Origin: RGIG3009 sp045578425
Lineage (GTDB): Bacteria > Bacillota > Clostridia > Oscillospirales > Acutalibacteraceae
Direction: 5' to 3'
Assembly (NCBI GenBank): GCA_045578425.1
Contig: JAZNKF010000012.1
Span: forward strand, 39,943 to 103,942
DNA length: 64,000 nt
Shown one piece after another: positions 57,303-64,000 of this stretch. The notes beneath the pieces were generated by a model. It had not been told where the DNA came from and did no database searches. It was given only the letters and a program-made list of their open reading frames with translations. A program made the position numbers and the translations under genes. Each line of letters begins with the position of its first letter. Positions within the stretch are counted from its first letter, which is position 1.

Positions 57303-59486
57303 TTATTTTTTGTCGGCAGCATATTTTACAGAGTAGCACAGCTTTCCGTTTTCATGCAACTCCGCGGGAACCGTAAAGGACACCGATTGGTCGGTTACCG
57401 TAAAGGCTACACTCTCTCCACTGCATGTAATATCCGCAATGCATCTACCTACGATTTCGACGGTAATATCCTTGCAAGGCGCCATCGGATTGATTTTGGG
57501 AATCGAGTTATTTACCATATCACTACCGTTATCGGGTCTGCCCGGATAAGAGCCTTCTCGCTGTGAAACAGTAAAGGTAAAACCGCTATCGGTTTCGGCA
57601 TCAGCGGCAAAGCGCGTTGTGGCATACAAATCTTTTTCGTAGTCGCAAGTGAAACCGTCGTCTTCATAAAGGTCGAAGCTTGCAGCTTTCCCCGGGAATA
57701 CCTTTACTACATAATCATGTTCACGTTCGAGAATATATTTTTGCGGTTTCATCGTCACGATAACGGAGCCTTCTTTTGCAAACAGTGCGCCACCGCGTCC
57801 TTCGGGAATCTCATAGGTGATGTCGCCGCTATAGACTTTGCCGGTAAAGTAGTCTACCCAATTTCCTTCGGGTAACTTCAGATCCATGTCGAACGCACCG
57901 ACATAGAGAGAATCGCCAAGCATGTAAGCGTTCGTGACATTGTCAAAACGGTCAGTTTCATCGTATACAAGGGGGAGCGGACGCAGAATCGAGGTACCTG
58001 TTTTATTTGCTTTGTGTGCCATCGTATAGATATAGGGAACTAACGTGGAACGAAGATTGGCATAAAACTGTACGCAGGACTCAAGTTCGGGAGAAAGGAA
58101 CCACGGATATCTCCAGTTTGCCCAGCAGAAATACTGCGCCCACGGAGTCAGGAAACCGTAGTGAATCGCTTCCTTCGAGTTGACGTCAATGTCGCAACTT
58201 GTGTTGGAATGACCGCACATAGCGTAATTCATGAGAGAAACCAATGTGTCCGGTCCGCCGCCTGTATCGCCTGCCCATGTTGCCGCATATTTTGCCGTAC
58301 CGATATATGCCGCCGAAGTATAAAGCAGAAGTCGGCGGTCGGTGTATTCCCTAAAGCCGTTTTGCATATTCTTCGCAAGCAATACGGGGTTTACATTATG
58401 AACCTCGGCATCGGTATATTTTCCGCCCCAAAGACGGTCCGGAAAGGGAACGACCTGATCTGCGCCGTCCAATTTAAATGCTGCGGCGCCGTTATCCACA
58501 AACTTTTTAAGGTGTTCAAACCAACTCTCGCCAATCTTGGTCACTTTATCCATACGCTTACCGCGGCCAAGGTGGTGGTCTTGAATGACGGCATTGGAAG
58601 CGAAGGATTCGCTTTCTTCTTCGACAATTTGTTGTTCTTCGCCCCAAATATGGTCATAATTGGTGCAAAGCCAAAGACTAAGTTGCATTCCCATCTGACG
58701 CATTGGGAAGAAGAACGTGAACTCTCCCGAATTATTTTCGGGTTCCCAGCTCGGAAGTGGGAATAAATGGGGATTCCACTTTTTCGAGGTGGAATAATCG
58801 TACTTTGCCTGCATCCACGAAGGCTCAAGTCCCATGGTATCACAGGGGATATTTCGGTCACGAAGTTGCTTGATATCCCAAAGTAGCGAGCGCGTGTTCA
58901 ACTCTTCGTTTTGGACAAAGGTTAAACCATAGGCAAATTTGGGGAGCATACAGGGTCTGCCGATAACTTGCGTGACCTTCGCTTGAAGTTCCAGCAATGA
59001 TGAACCACGAATCAGATAAAAATCGGGAATACCCTCTTCTGCCGATACCGTGAAGAAACCTGTTTTGTCGGAATCGCAGTCAAACACGCTGGGGAAGGTG
59101 GAGTTAAGAATGAATGCCCAACCGTCGGAACTGAGCAGTACAGTCATCGGACCGTAGGAAGTTACGTTTGTAATCGTCATATTCGCACGGATTCCGCGTA
59201 CCATCGCACTTTCTCGAGAAATATCACCAAGACCAAACAAGCGCTCCTTTTCGGAAAGCTTCGTTTGAATGGTGTAGCCTTCTTCGAGTTTTTCGACCCG
59301 CACTTCAACCTGTCTTTTCGGCGTGTCCAGCAAAAATGTACCATCTCCGACCGATTTTATCGATGCATCCGAAGGTAAGTCCTCTTCACAGGTGTTGAGT
59401 ATCTTATACCTTGACAACATGGAAAGACTTTTTTCGCCAAGCACGATATGATAGATATCGTTAGAAACTTGTTTTAACGTAAACAT
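57303..59486 (-). CDS. GH31 family glycosidase
   Basis: 727-residue alpha-glycosidase of family 31 (alpha-glucosidase/alpha-xylosidase-like). It has the N-terminal beta domain with GLGDIS, then the TIM barrel: nucleophile Asp in AAAFKLDGADQV, acid/base Asp in AATWAGDTGGG, and the NYAMCGHSNTSCDI block. C-terminal beta domains end with the VKYAADKK tail. There is no signal peptide, so it is cytoplasmic and acts on imported oligosaccharides. ATG 59486 has AAAGGA nine bases upstream. It lies inside the att boundaries of element B, beside the chromosomal GH20 and GH29 genes. It may be cargo, or it may have been trapped between nested insertions. Confidence 0.9.
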   Translation of the reverse strand: MFTLKQVSNDIYHIVLGEKSLSMLSRYKILNTCEEDLPSDASIKSVGDGTFLLDTPKRQVEVRVEKLEEGYTIQTKLSEKERLFGLGDISRESAMVRGIRANMTITNVTSYGPMTVLLSSDGWAFILNSTFPSVFDCDSDKTGFFTVSAEEGIPDFYLIRGSSLLELQAKVTQVIGRPCMLPKFAYGLTFVQNEELNTRSLLWDIKQLRDRNIPCDTMGLEPSWMQAKYDYSTSKKWNPHLFPLPSWEPENNSGEFTFFFPMRQMGMQLSLWLCTNYDHIWGEEQQIVEEESESFASNAVIQDHHLGRGKRMDKVTKIGESWFEHLKKFVDNGAAAFKLDGADQVVPFPDRLWGGKYTDAEVHNVNPVLLAKNMQNGFREYTDRRLLLYTSAAYIGTAKYAATWAGDTGGGPDTLVSLMNYAMCGHSNTSCDIDVNSKEAIHYGFLTPWAQYFCWANWRYPWFLSPELESCVQFYANLRSTLVPYIYTMAHKANKTGTSILRPLPLVYDETDRFDNVTNAYMLGDSLYVGAFDMDLKLPEGNWVDYFTGKVYSGDITYEIPEGRGGALFAKEGSVIVTMKPQKYILEREHDYVVKVFPGKAASFDLYEDDGFTCDYEKDLYATTRFAADAETDSGFTFTVSQREGSYPGRPDNGSDMVNNSIPKINPMAPCKDITVEIVGRCIADITCSGESVAFTVTDQSVSFTVPAELHENGKLCYSVKYAADKK

Positions 59487-59578
59487 AAGCAAGCATCCTT
59501 TCTAATCTTTTTCCACTTTTACTAACAACCAAATTTGATGAAAATTGCGGGTTTTCGTTTGTGGTATTATTGCCAATA

Positions 59579-59607
59579 ATTATATTCTCGGCAGAGAAAA
59601 TTGTCAA
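59579..59607 (-). promoter_or_regulatory. Sigma-70 promoter of the GH31 gene
   Basis: Minus-strand consensus TTGACA (59602-59607), 17-base spacer, TATAAT (59579-59584). Confidence 0.8.
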
Positions 59608-59734
59608 TTCTTTTTGCGGTTTTTAGGCAAAATTGGGAATAGGACGAGAGGCATGGTTGCAAAGCGTATAAAAACAAGTTGACTATCACACTACTGTATA
59701 TTATAATCGACACGAGTGGACGTTCGCTTGGTAC

Positions 59735-59900
59735 GACTTTGGGGCTTATTGGGGGAAGAAAAATAACAATAAGCCCAAAAGATGTTAAAGGATATTAAAA
59801 AAGACGATGCCAAAACCCCCCGGTATTTCAAGGGGCTTCGACATCGCTCGACAAGGGTCAATTCGCAAAAATAGCATTCGAATCCTGTTATCTCGACCAT
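59735..59900. repeat. Right-end arm region of element B with att site 3
   Basis: 166 bases closely matching 27178-27343, with GGGGCTTATT, an inverted TAAGCCC, a shared 3' half, and the tRNA-Pro 3' end at 59877-59900 (one mismatch). Downstream sequence is chromosome. Confidence 0.8.
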
Positions 59901-59906
59901 CTTTTC

Positions 59907-59944
59907 AAAAACCGAACCCTTCTTCATCGTAGAGGTTCGGTTTT
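59907..59944 (+). terminator. Probable original tRNA-Pro terminator
   Basis: AAAACCGAACC...GGTTCGGTTTT followed by TTTTTTT, starting seven bases after att 3. It has no upstream plus-strand gene to serve except the tRNA remnant, so it was presumably the tRNA-Pro terminator before integration. Confidence 0.8.
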
Positions 59945-59970
59945 TTTAATATTACGAAGGGGTGTTTTTT

Positions 59971-61716
59971 ATGAAACCGTATGTATTACCCATACCGAAA
60001 AAATACGAACTCAAAACAGGCACGTTCGATTTAACAAACGGCGCAGTCAGTGTGTCAGACGATTTGGATGTTCGTGTTGTTAAAGCGGCAGTCAAACTCA
60101 AAGATGTTTTGTCCCAAAAAACGGCATCCTATCATCTGTTCACCCGCGGCAACGGGAATATCACCATTGCCAAAAACGCGGCGTTAGCGTCCGAAGAATA
60201 TACGTTAGAAATCACCGAGAACGCCATTTGCATTGTCGGTGGTGACGATGCGGGTTGTTTTTACGGCATCGGTACGCTTTTGCAAATTCTTGAAACAACC
60301 GACGGCTTGTTCGTTCCCGCCCTTGTCATCCACGATAAACCCGATATGAAACATCGCGGTTTTTATCACGATGCTACCCGCGGCAGAATTCCCACCGTTG
60401 ATGGAGTAAAACGATTGGTTGACCGCTTGGCTAAACTGAAAAAGAATTCGTTGCAGTTGTACGTGGAGCAAACGTTTGATTTTGAACAATTCAAAAGAAC
60501 CACGACCAAAGACAATATTCTGACTGCCGAAGAACTGCTCGAAATTGACCAATATTGCTATGACAATTTCATTGACTTTATTCCGTCAATTGCTACGTTT
60601 GGTCACCTATATGAGTTGCTCTGTAAAAAAGAATATGCCCATTTGTGCGAACTCGAAAACTATGAGCCCGAATACCATTTTTGGCGCGAACGCATGGCAC
60701 ACCACACCATCAATCCCAGTGACCCCGAAAGTTTCGAGGTTGTCTGTTCGCTGATTGACCAATATCTTCCGTTGTTCCGCTCGCAATATTTCAACATTTG
60801 CTGTGACGAAACTGTCGACCTGTGCAAAGGCAGAAACGCGGGAAAAAGCAGCGCGGAATTGTATATCACGTTTGTTTCCAAAATCATTGAACACGTTACC
60901 GCCGCGGGTAAAACTGTTATGATGTGGGCCGATATTGCCCTTGAACATCCCGAACTGTTGCCGCAAATTCCCGCTGACACCATTTTGCTCAACTGGTGGT
61001 ACGAAGCCGATCCCGACCCCAAACGTATCGAAAAAGTGGCTGGGCAAAACAAAACGCAGGTGGTTTGTCCGGGTACGGTTTCGTGGTATCGGTTGATGGA
61101 AAAACCGTCGCAATCCGAACGGAACATTGAAAAAATGATTACATACGGTTACCAAAACGGTGCGTGGGGACTTCTTAACACCAACTGGGGCGACTACGGT
61201 CACCCCGCGCACATCGAGTGTGCGTTGCTGGGTACCACGTTGGGCGCTTGCCTTTCGTGGAACGTTTCCACCGCGCAAGATGCCGATTACGAAAACGCGG
61301 TTTCCCGCCTTGTGTACGGGGTAGGGGAGAACATCGTTCCCCTTATCCGCGAACTGGGTGACTTGCAAGGCTCCGCCAGTTGGTACACCATGTTTTATTG
61401 GTGCCATGGCAGAGATGTCGCCGTGTTCAAAGACGACGTCGAGACCATCAAAAAGAACATTGTGCGCACAGGGGAAATCATTGCTGAACTTTCAGCAGTG
61501 AACGACCCTGCACACACACTTCAACCCATTATCGTTGCTGCCAAAGGCATTGTGCTGTTTAACAAAGCCGCACTGCTCATCAAAAGTGGCGAAGGCACCA
61601 CCGACGAATGGCGTCAAGAAATCAACGCTTGGTTTGAAGAATACAAAGTTTGCTGGCTCAAAGACAACAAATACAGCGAACTCGATGTCATTAAAGAATT
61701 CATCAACAAATTTTAA
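59971..61716 (+). CDS. GH20 family beta-N-acetylhexosaminidase-like enzyme
   Basis: 581 residues from ATG 59971, nine bases after GAAGGGG. The N-terminal GH20b-type domain (residues 1-120) precedes the TIM barrel, which starts KHRGFYHDATRGRIPTVDGV. The Asp-Glu catalytic pair of family 20 is in FNICCDETVDL. Later aromatic motifs are LNWWYEAD and GLLNTNWGDYGHP. There is no signal peptide, so it is probably cytoplasmic and acts on imported GlcNAc or GalNAc oligosaccharides of host glycans. It is convergent with an alpha-fucosidase gene. Confidence 0.88.
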   Translation: MKPYVLPIPKKYELKTGTFDLTNGAVSVSDDLDVRVVKAAVKLKDVLSQKTASYHLFTRGNGNITIAKNAALASEEYTLEITENAICIVGGDDAGCFYGIGTLLQILETTDGLFVPALVIHDKPDMKHRGFYHDATRGRIPTVDGVKRLVDRLAKLKKNSLQLYVEQTFDFEQFKRTTTKDNILTAEELLEIDQYCYDNFIDFIPSIATFGHLYELLCKKEYAHLCELENYEPEYHFWRERMAHHTINPSDPESFEVVCSLIDQYLPLFRSQYFNICCDETVDLCKGRNAGKSSAELYITFVSKIIEHVTAAGKTVMMWADIALEHPELLPQIPADTILLNWWYEADPDPKRIEKVAGQNKTQVVCPGTVSWYRLMEKPSQSERNIEKMITYGYQNGAWGLLNTNWGDYGHPAHIECALLGTTLGACLSWNVSTAQDADYENAVSRLVYGVGENIVPLIRELGDLQGSASWYTMFYWCHGRDVAVFKDDVETIKKNIVRTGEIIAELSAVNDPAHTLQPIIVAAKGIVLFNKAALLIKSGEGTTDEWRQEINAWFEEYKVCWLKDNKYSELDVIKEFINKF

Positions 61717-61721
61717 GAAAA

Positions 61722-61753
61722 AGAGATGTGTAGGAAACATCCTACACATCTCT
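61722..61753. terminator. Bidirectional terminator
   Basis: AGAGATGTGTAGGA-AACA-TCCTACACATCTCT with a T-run on the plus strand and AAAAA before it. Shared by the convergent GH20 and GH29 genes. Confidence 0.9.
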
Positions 61754-61760
61754 TCTTTTT

Positions 61761-62957
61761 TTAGAATTCAATTTCAATCACGTGGGGTTCGTCCGGATAA
61801 TCGTCGACGTTGATGCCGTTCATGTAAATCATGGGTGCGCACGAAACGCCCAAATTATTCATACCGTAGTTGGGCAGGCATCCGTAGCGAATCGGCAATT
61901 CTTTTCCGCTGTTAAGGAACCGTACACGTCTCGGAATAGCGTGCATGCTGGCAAGCACCAAAATCGTGGTTTTTAAACCATTGTAAAAATGGAAGTACAT
62001 TTTGCCGTCTTTCATGTTGCGAATATACTCGCCGGTGTCTCCCAAAAAGCGCAGTTGCAACGGATCGGGATCATTATCTTCCAAAACACCGTCCATGCGG
62101 TTGTACCAGTCACCGATTTTTTCAATCATTGCTTTGGCTTTATCACTGATTTTACCGTTGGGCATGGGACCGACATTGAGCAAATAACTGCCGTTCATCG
62201 ACATGACTTTGTCGATTGAGGACATCAACACGCGTGCGGGGTAAAAGTCGTCGTCTTCGCGATAACCCCAACTGTGGATGCTGACCGATTGACAAGCTTC
62301 CGTCATGGTATCAAAACGGTCGCCATCGGGGAACTCGCGTTCGGGAGTGGCAAAGTCACCTTTGCTGTAACCGCGGTCGTTAATCAAAATGTTGGGTTGC
62401 AACGAACGCGCCAATTCGTTCACGCTTTCGTCCACCACAATGGGCGGGATATCCCAAAACAGGGTATAAATTTCACCGTAGTTGGAAAGAAGTTCCGTGA
62501 TTTGATTTTTTACATATTGAATATAATTGGCATAGTCACCTTTCACATTTGCCATCTTGGTGCCTTGGTGACCGGCAAGAGGGTTGTAACCGTCGGGGTG
62601 GCGCCAGTCGGGAGTGGAATAGTACAGCGACAATAACATACCGTGTTTTTTACAGGCATCGGCAAGCATTTTCAAAACGTCTTTGCCGTAGGGTGTGTTC
62701 ATAATATTGAAATCGGTGTACTTGGTGTCCCACATACAAAAACCGTCGTGGTGTTTGGTGGTAAAGCATATGTATTTCATGCCGGCTTTTTTGGCCATTA
62801 ACACCCATTCTTCGGGGTCGTATTCTGTGGGGTTAAAGCGAGCCGCCAGTTTTTCGTATTCTTCTACCGAAAATTGCCGCTTGGACATATCGTGCTCTTG
62901 GAACCCTTCAATAGCATATAAACCCCAGTGGATAAACAAACCGAACTTGTTTTGCAT
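61761..62957 (-). CDS. GH29 alpha-L-fucosidase
   Basis: 398-residue family 29 glycosidase. Landmarks are the start FGLFIHWGLYA, the KYICFTTKHHDGFCMWDTKYTDFN block and YSTPDWRHPDG. The probable nucleophile Asp is in LFWDIPP, and the end of the barrel is SYLLNVGPMPNG. It lacks a signal peptide and the long C-terminal domain of larger members. It removes fucose from host or milk glycans after import. ATG 62957 follows AGAGGTG. It lies beside GH20 and a DUF4432 protein. Confidence 0.92.
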   Translation of the reverse strand: MQNKFGLFIHWGLYAIEGFQEHDMSKRQFSVEEYEKLAARFNPTEYDPEEWVLMAKKAGMKYICFTTKHHDGFCMWDTKYTDFNIMNTPYGKDVLKMLADACKKHGMLLSLYYSTPDWRHPDGYNPLAGHQGTKMANVKGDYANYIQYVKNQITELLSNYGEIYTLFWDIPPIVVDESVNELARSLQPNILINDRGYSKGDFATPEREFPDGDRFDTMTEACQSVSIHSWGYREDDDFYPARVLMSSIDKVMSMNGSYLLNVGPMPNGKISDKAKAMIEKIGDWYNRMDGVLEDNDPDPLQLRFLGDTGEYIRNMKDGKMYFHFYNGLKTTILVLASMHAIPRRVRFLNSGKELPIRYGCLPNYGMNNLGVSCAPMIYMNGINVDDYPDEPHVIEIEF

Positions 62958-63080
62958 AACAACACCTCTTTTGCATTTTTAACAAATAAACATTTACCGT
63001 TCACCGCGATTTTAACATGCGGTTTTAAAAAATACAATGTCTAAATCACTTAAATTCTTGTCATTTTTCTATATTTTCAA

Positions 63081-63118
63081 AAAAAGGCGGAGCACACCAT
63101 TGCGCGCTCCGCCTTTTT
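63081..63118 (-). terminator. Terminator of the DUF4432 gene
   Basis: AAAAAGGCGGAGC...GCTCCGCCTTTTT stem with a 12-base loop, followed on the minus strand by a T-rich stretch. Confidence 0.85.
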
Positions 63119-63119
63119 G

Positions 63120-64000
63120 TTATATGTTTTCCACCGAAAGGGTAATGTTAAATTCGCGGGATTCTTGCGGACCCATGGTGACAAGTTCGCCACGCTCACG
63201 CGCAACGGCTCTGCCAAGCGGGATATATGTGCCGGGTTCCACACCGACCACATAATCTTGTTCGCCCATCATCTTCCATTCGGTAAGGTAGGCAAGTTCG
63301 TCACCGCAAAACGTCATTCCCACACGCAGTCCCAAAGCTTTGTTTTCCAAAGCGGCTGATGCTTTTTGGGGTGCTTTGCGGAAGAAAACTTGCTCGTTCA
63401 CACCATGGGTGGGTTCGGAAAACTCATTTGCCTTTTCAAGTCCTGCTTTGGAGGGCTCATTCTCAGCCCAAATGTCGGTGCAGTTGGTTTTGAGTACCGT
63501 GTTTTTGGAAATAAGGGGATACCCAAAATTCATGTGATACAACAGCATCAACGGTGTTTCTTTGTAACTTTCGTTGTCCACACGGTCGCTGATATAAATA
63601 TGGTCGTCGCCCATATATACCGTCAGTTCGCGGGTCAGTACCATATTTTCGCAAAGCGCACGGCTTTCGCGCACTTTGCCCGATACCGTAATTTTAAACC
63701 GCCCGTCGTCGGTCCATTCTTCGGTAACGTTTACGTTGTAAGCAGGCGTGTTCGAAATACGGCCGTGTTGACCCAACTGCCGCCCATCGTCAAACGAGGG
63801 ATTGCCCATATACGTTAGCCCGCACGTGGTGAGCAAACCGGCGGCAAAATTCCGCAAGAAATCGCTTTCGTCGTAGTAACCGGAAGAGGCAAGACCCGTG
63901 TTCGAAATATACGAAAAGGGGACGCCCTTGTACTCGGCATACGCAATATCCATGCCGCGGTCGGGAAGCACCACCAATCGCAAACCGTTTCCGTTGCGAA
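63120..64000 (-). CDS. DUF4432 (aldose 1-epimerase-like) protein, partial
   Basis: The frame continues past the window edge, so the N-terminus is missing. The visible 293 residues show the galactose-mutarotase-like beta-sandwich of DUF4432: RLVVLPDRGMDIAYAEYKG, AAGLLTTCGLTYMG, and LMLLYHMNFGYPL with the His of the fold. The C-terminal GVEPGTYIPLGRAVARERG is typical. The family binds or epimerises sugars. It belongs with the adjacent fucosidase and hexosaminidase. Confidence 0.85.
   Translation of the reverse strand, partial: RNGNGLRLVVLPDRGMDIAYAEYKGVPFSYISNTGLASSGYYDESDFLRNFAAGLLTTCGLTYMGNPSFDDGRQLGQHGRISNTPAYNVNVTEEWTDDGRFKITVSGKVRESRALCENMVLTRELTVYMGDDHIYISDRVDNESYKETPLMLLYHMNFGYPLISKNTVLKTNCTDIWAENEPSKAGLEKANEFSEPTHGVNEQVFFRKAPQKASAALENKALGLRVGMTFCGDELAYLTEWKMMGEQDYVVGVEPGTYIPLGRAVARERGELVTMGPQESREFNITLSVENI

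Larger units (their letters stand above)
27344..59900. mobile_element. Integrated element B (32.6 kb), tandem to element A
   Basis: Bounded by att copies at 27320-27343 and 59877-59900. It carries a Tn4451-like module (large serine recombinase, TnpW-like, TnpV), ParB, three MobC-like proteins, a 25-kb multi-operon system under one operator type, and a GH31 glycosidase. No relaxase, type IV secretion genes or tyrosine integrase are present. It may be mobilised in trans by element A's integrase, or the serine-recombinase part may be an element nested inside. Confidence 0.65.

Noticed and set aside
1..64000. CRISPR array
   Set aside because: No regularly spaced short repeats with unique spacers were found; the regular repeats seen are coding repeats of the collagen-like gene.

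Overview
The window looks like an uncultured gut-type Clostridia (probably Oscillospirales; inference). The order dgkA-era-yqzL-recO, the AGGAGG ribosome sites and GTG/TTG starts, a Cof-type phosphatase, galactokinase and host-glycan hydrolases (GH29, GH20, GH31) all fit a mammalian gut Firmicute. No rRNA and no CRISPR array were seen.

Layout. (1) 1-10.4 kb is chromosomal core: undecaprenol/diacylglycerol kinase end, Era, a YqzL-like peptide, RecO, MutS2 and a HAD phosphatase; then galactokinase with a divergent AraC regulator and a MacB-like ABC exporter. (2) 10.34-10.67 kb is a promoter, a partial tRNA copy and tRNA-Pro(CGG). (3) 10,671-27,343 is integrated element A. It carries a 1742-residue collagen-like/LRR surface protein, an XRE regulator with an operator, a WYL-LRR regulator with its own palindromes, small unknown genes, a Rep(HUH)-Xis-tyrosine integrase module, a SUFU-domain protein and a DUF4258/YgiT-HTH/ImmA-IrrE toxin-antitoxin-like operon. 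(4) 27,344-59,900 is integrated element B. It has a Tn4451-like serine recombinase/TnpW/ParB/MobC-like operon behind an SOS-box promoter and a structured leader with terminators. It then has about 25 kb of minus-strand genes, the TnpV/DUF6809 genes and a GH31 glycosidase. (5) 59,901-64,000 is chromosome again: GH20, GH29 and a DUF4432 protein.

Element boundaries rest on three copies of the tRNA-Pro 3' end (10647-10670, 27320-27343, 59877-59900). Each is followed within a few bases by a strong intrinsic terminator. The last two are each preceded by a related 166-bp arm region. This is the signature of two elements integrated in tandem at one tRNA gene.

The most interesting content is the 31.8-55.9 kb block of element B. 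It encodes a soluble FtsH-like AAA+ protease, a ClpP-like peptidase, a RecF/SMC-like protein without a P-loop, a CbbX-like AAA+, a SUFU protein, an NAD-dependent DNA ligase, a metallopeptidase-like/VWA protein with a MoxR ATPase, a 1316-residue SNF2-type helicase, an LRR protein, three PD-(D/E)XK-type proteins, a WYL regulator, an HD dGTPase-like enzyme and a divergent possible HNH protein. Six transcription starts across the block carry the same palindrome, GYACC-N6-GGTRC, exactly 11 nt upstream of a -10 box. This suggests a single WYL-controlled regulon, best read as an undescribed defence-like or DNA/protein-processing system. Element A's WYL regulator has a different palindrome, ATGGGAA-N6-TTCCCAT, with the same centre-to-minus-10 distance (19 nt).

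All functional names come from motif recognition by eye; no database search was possible.
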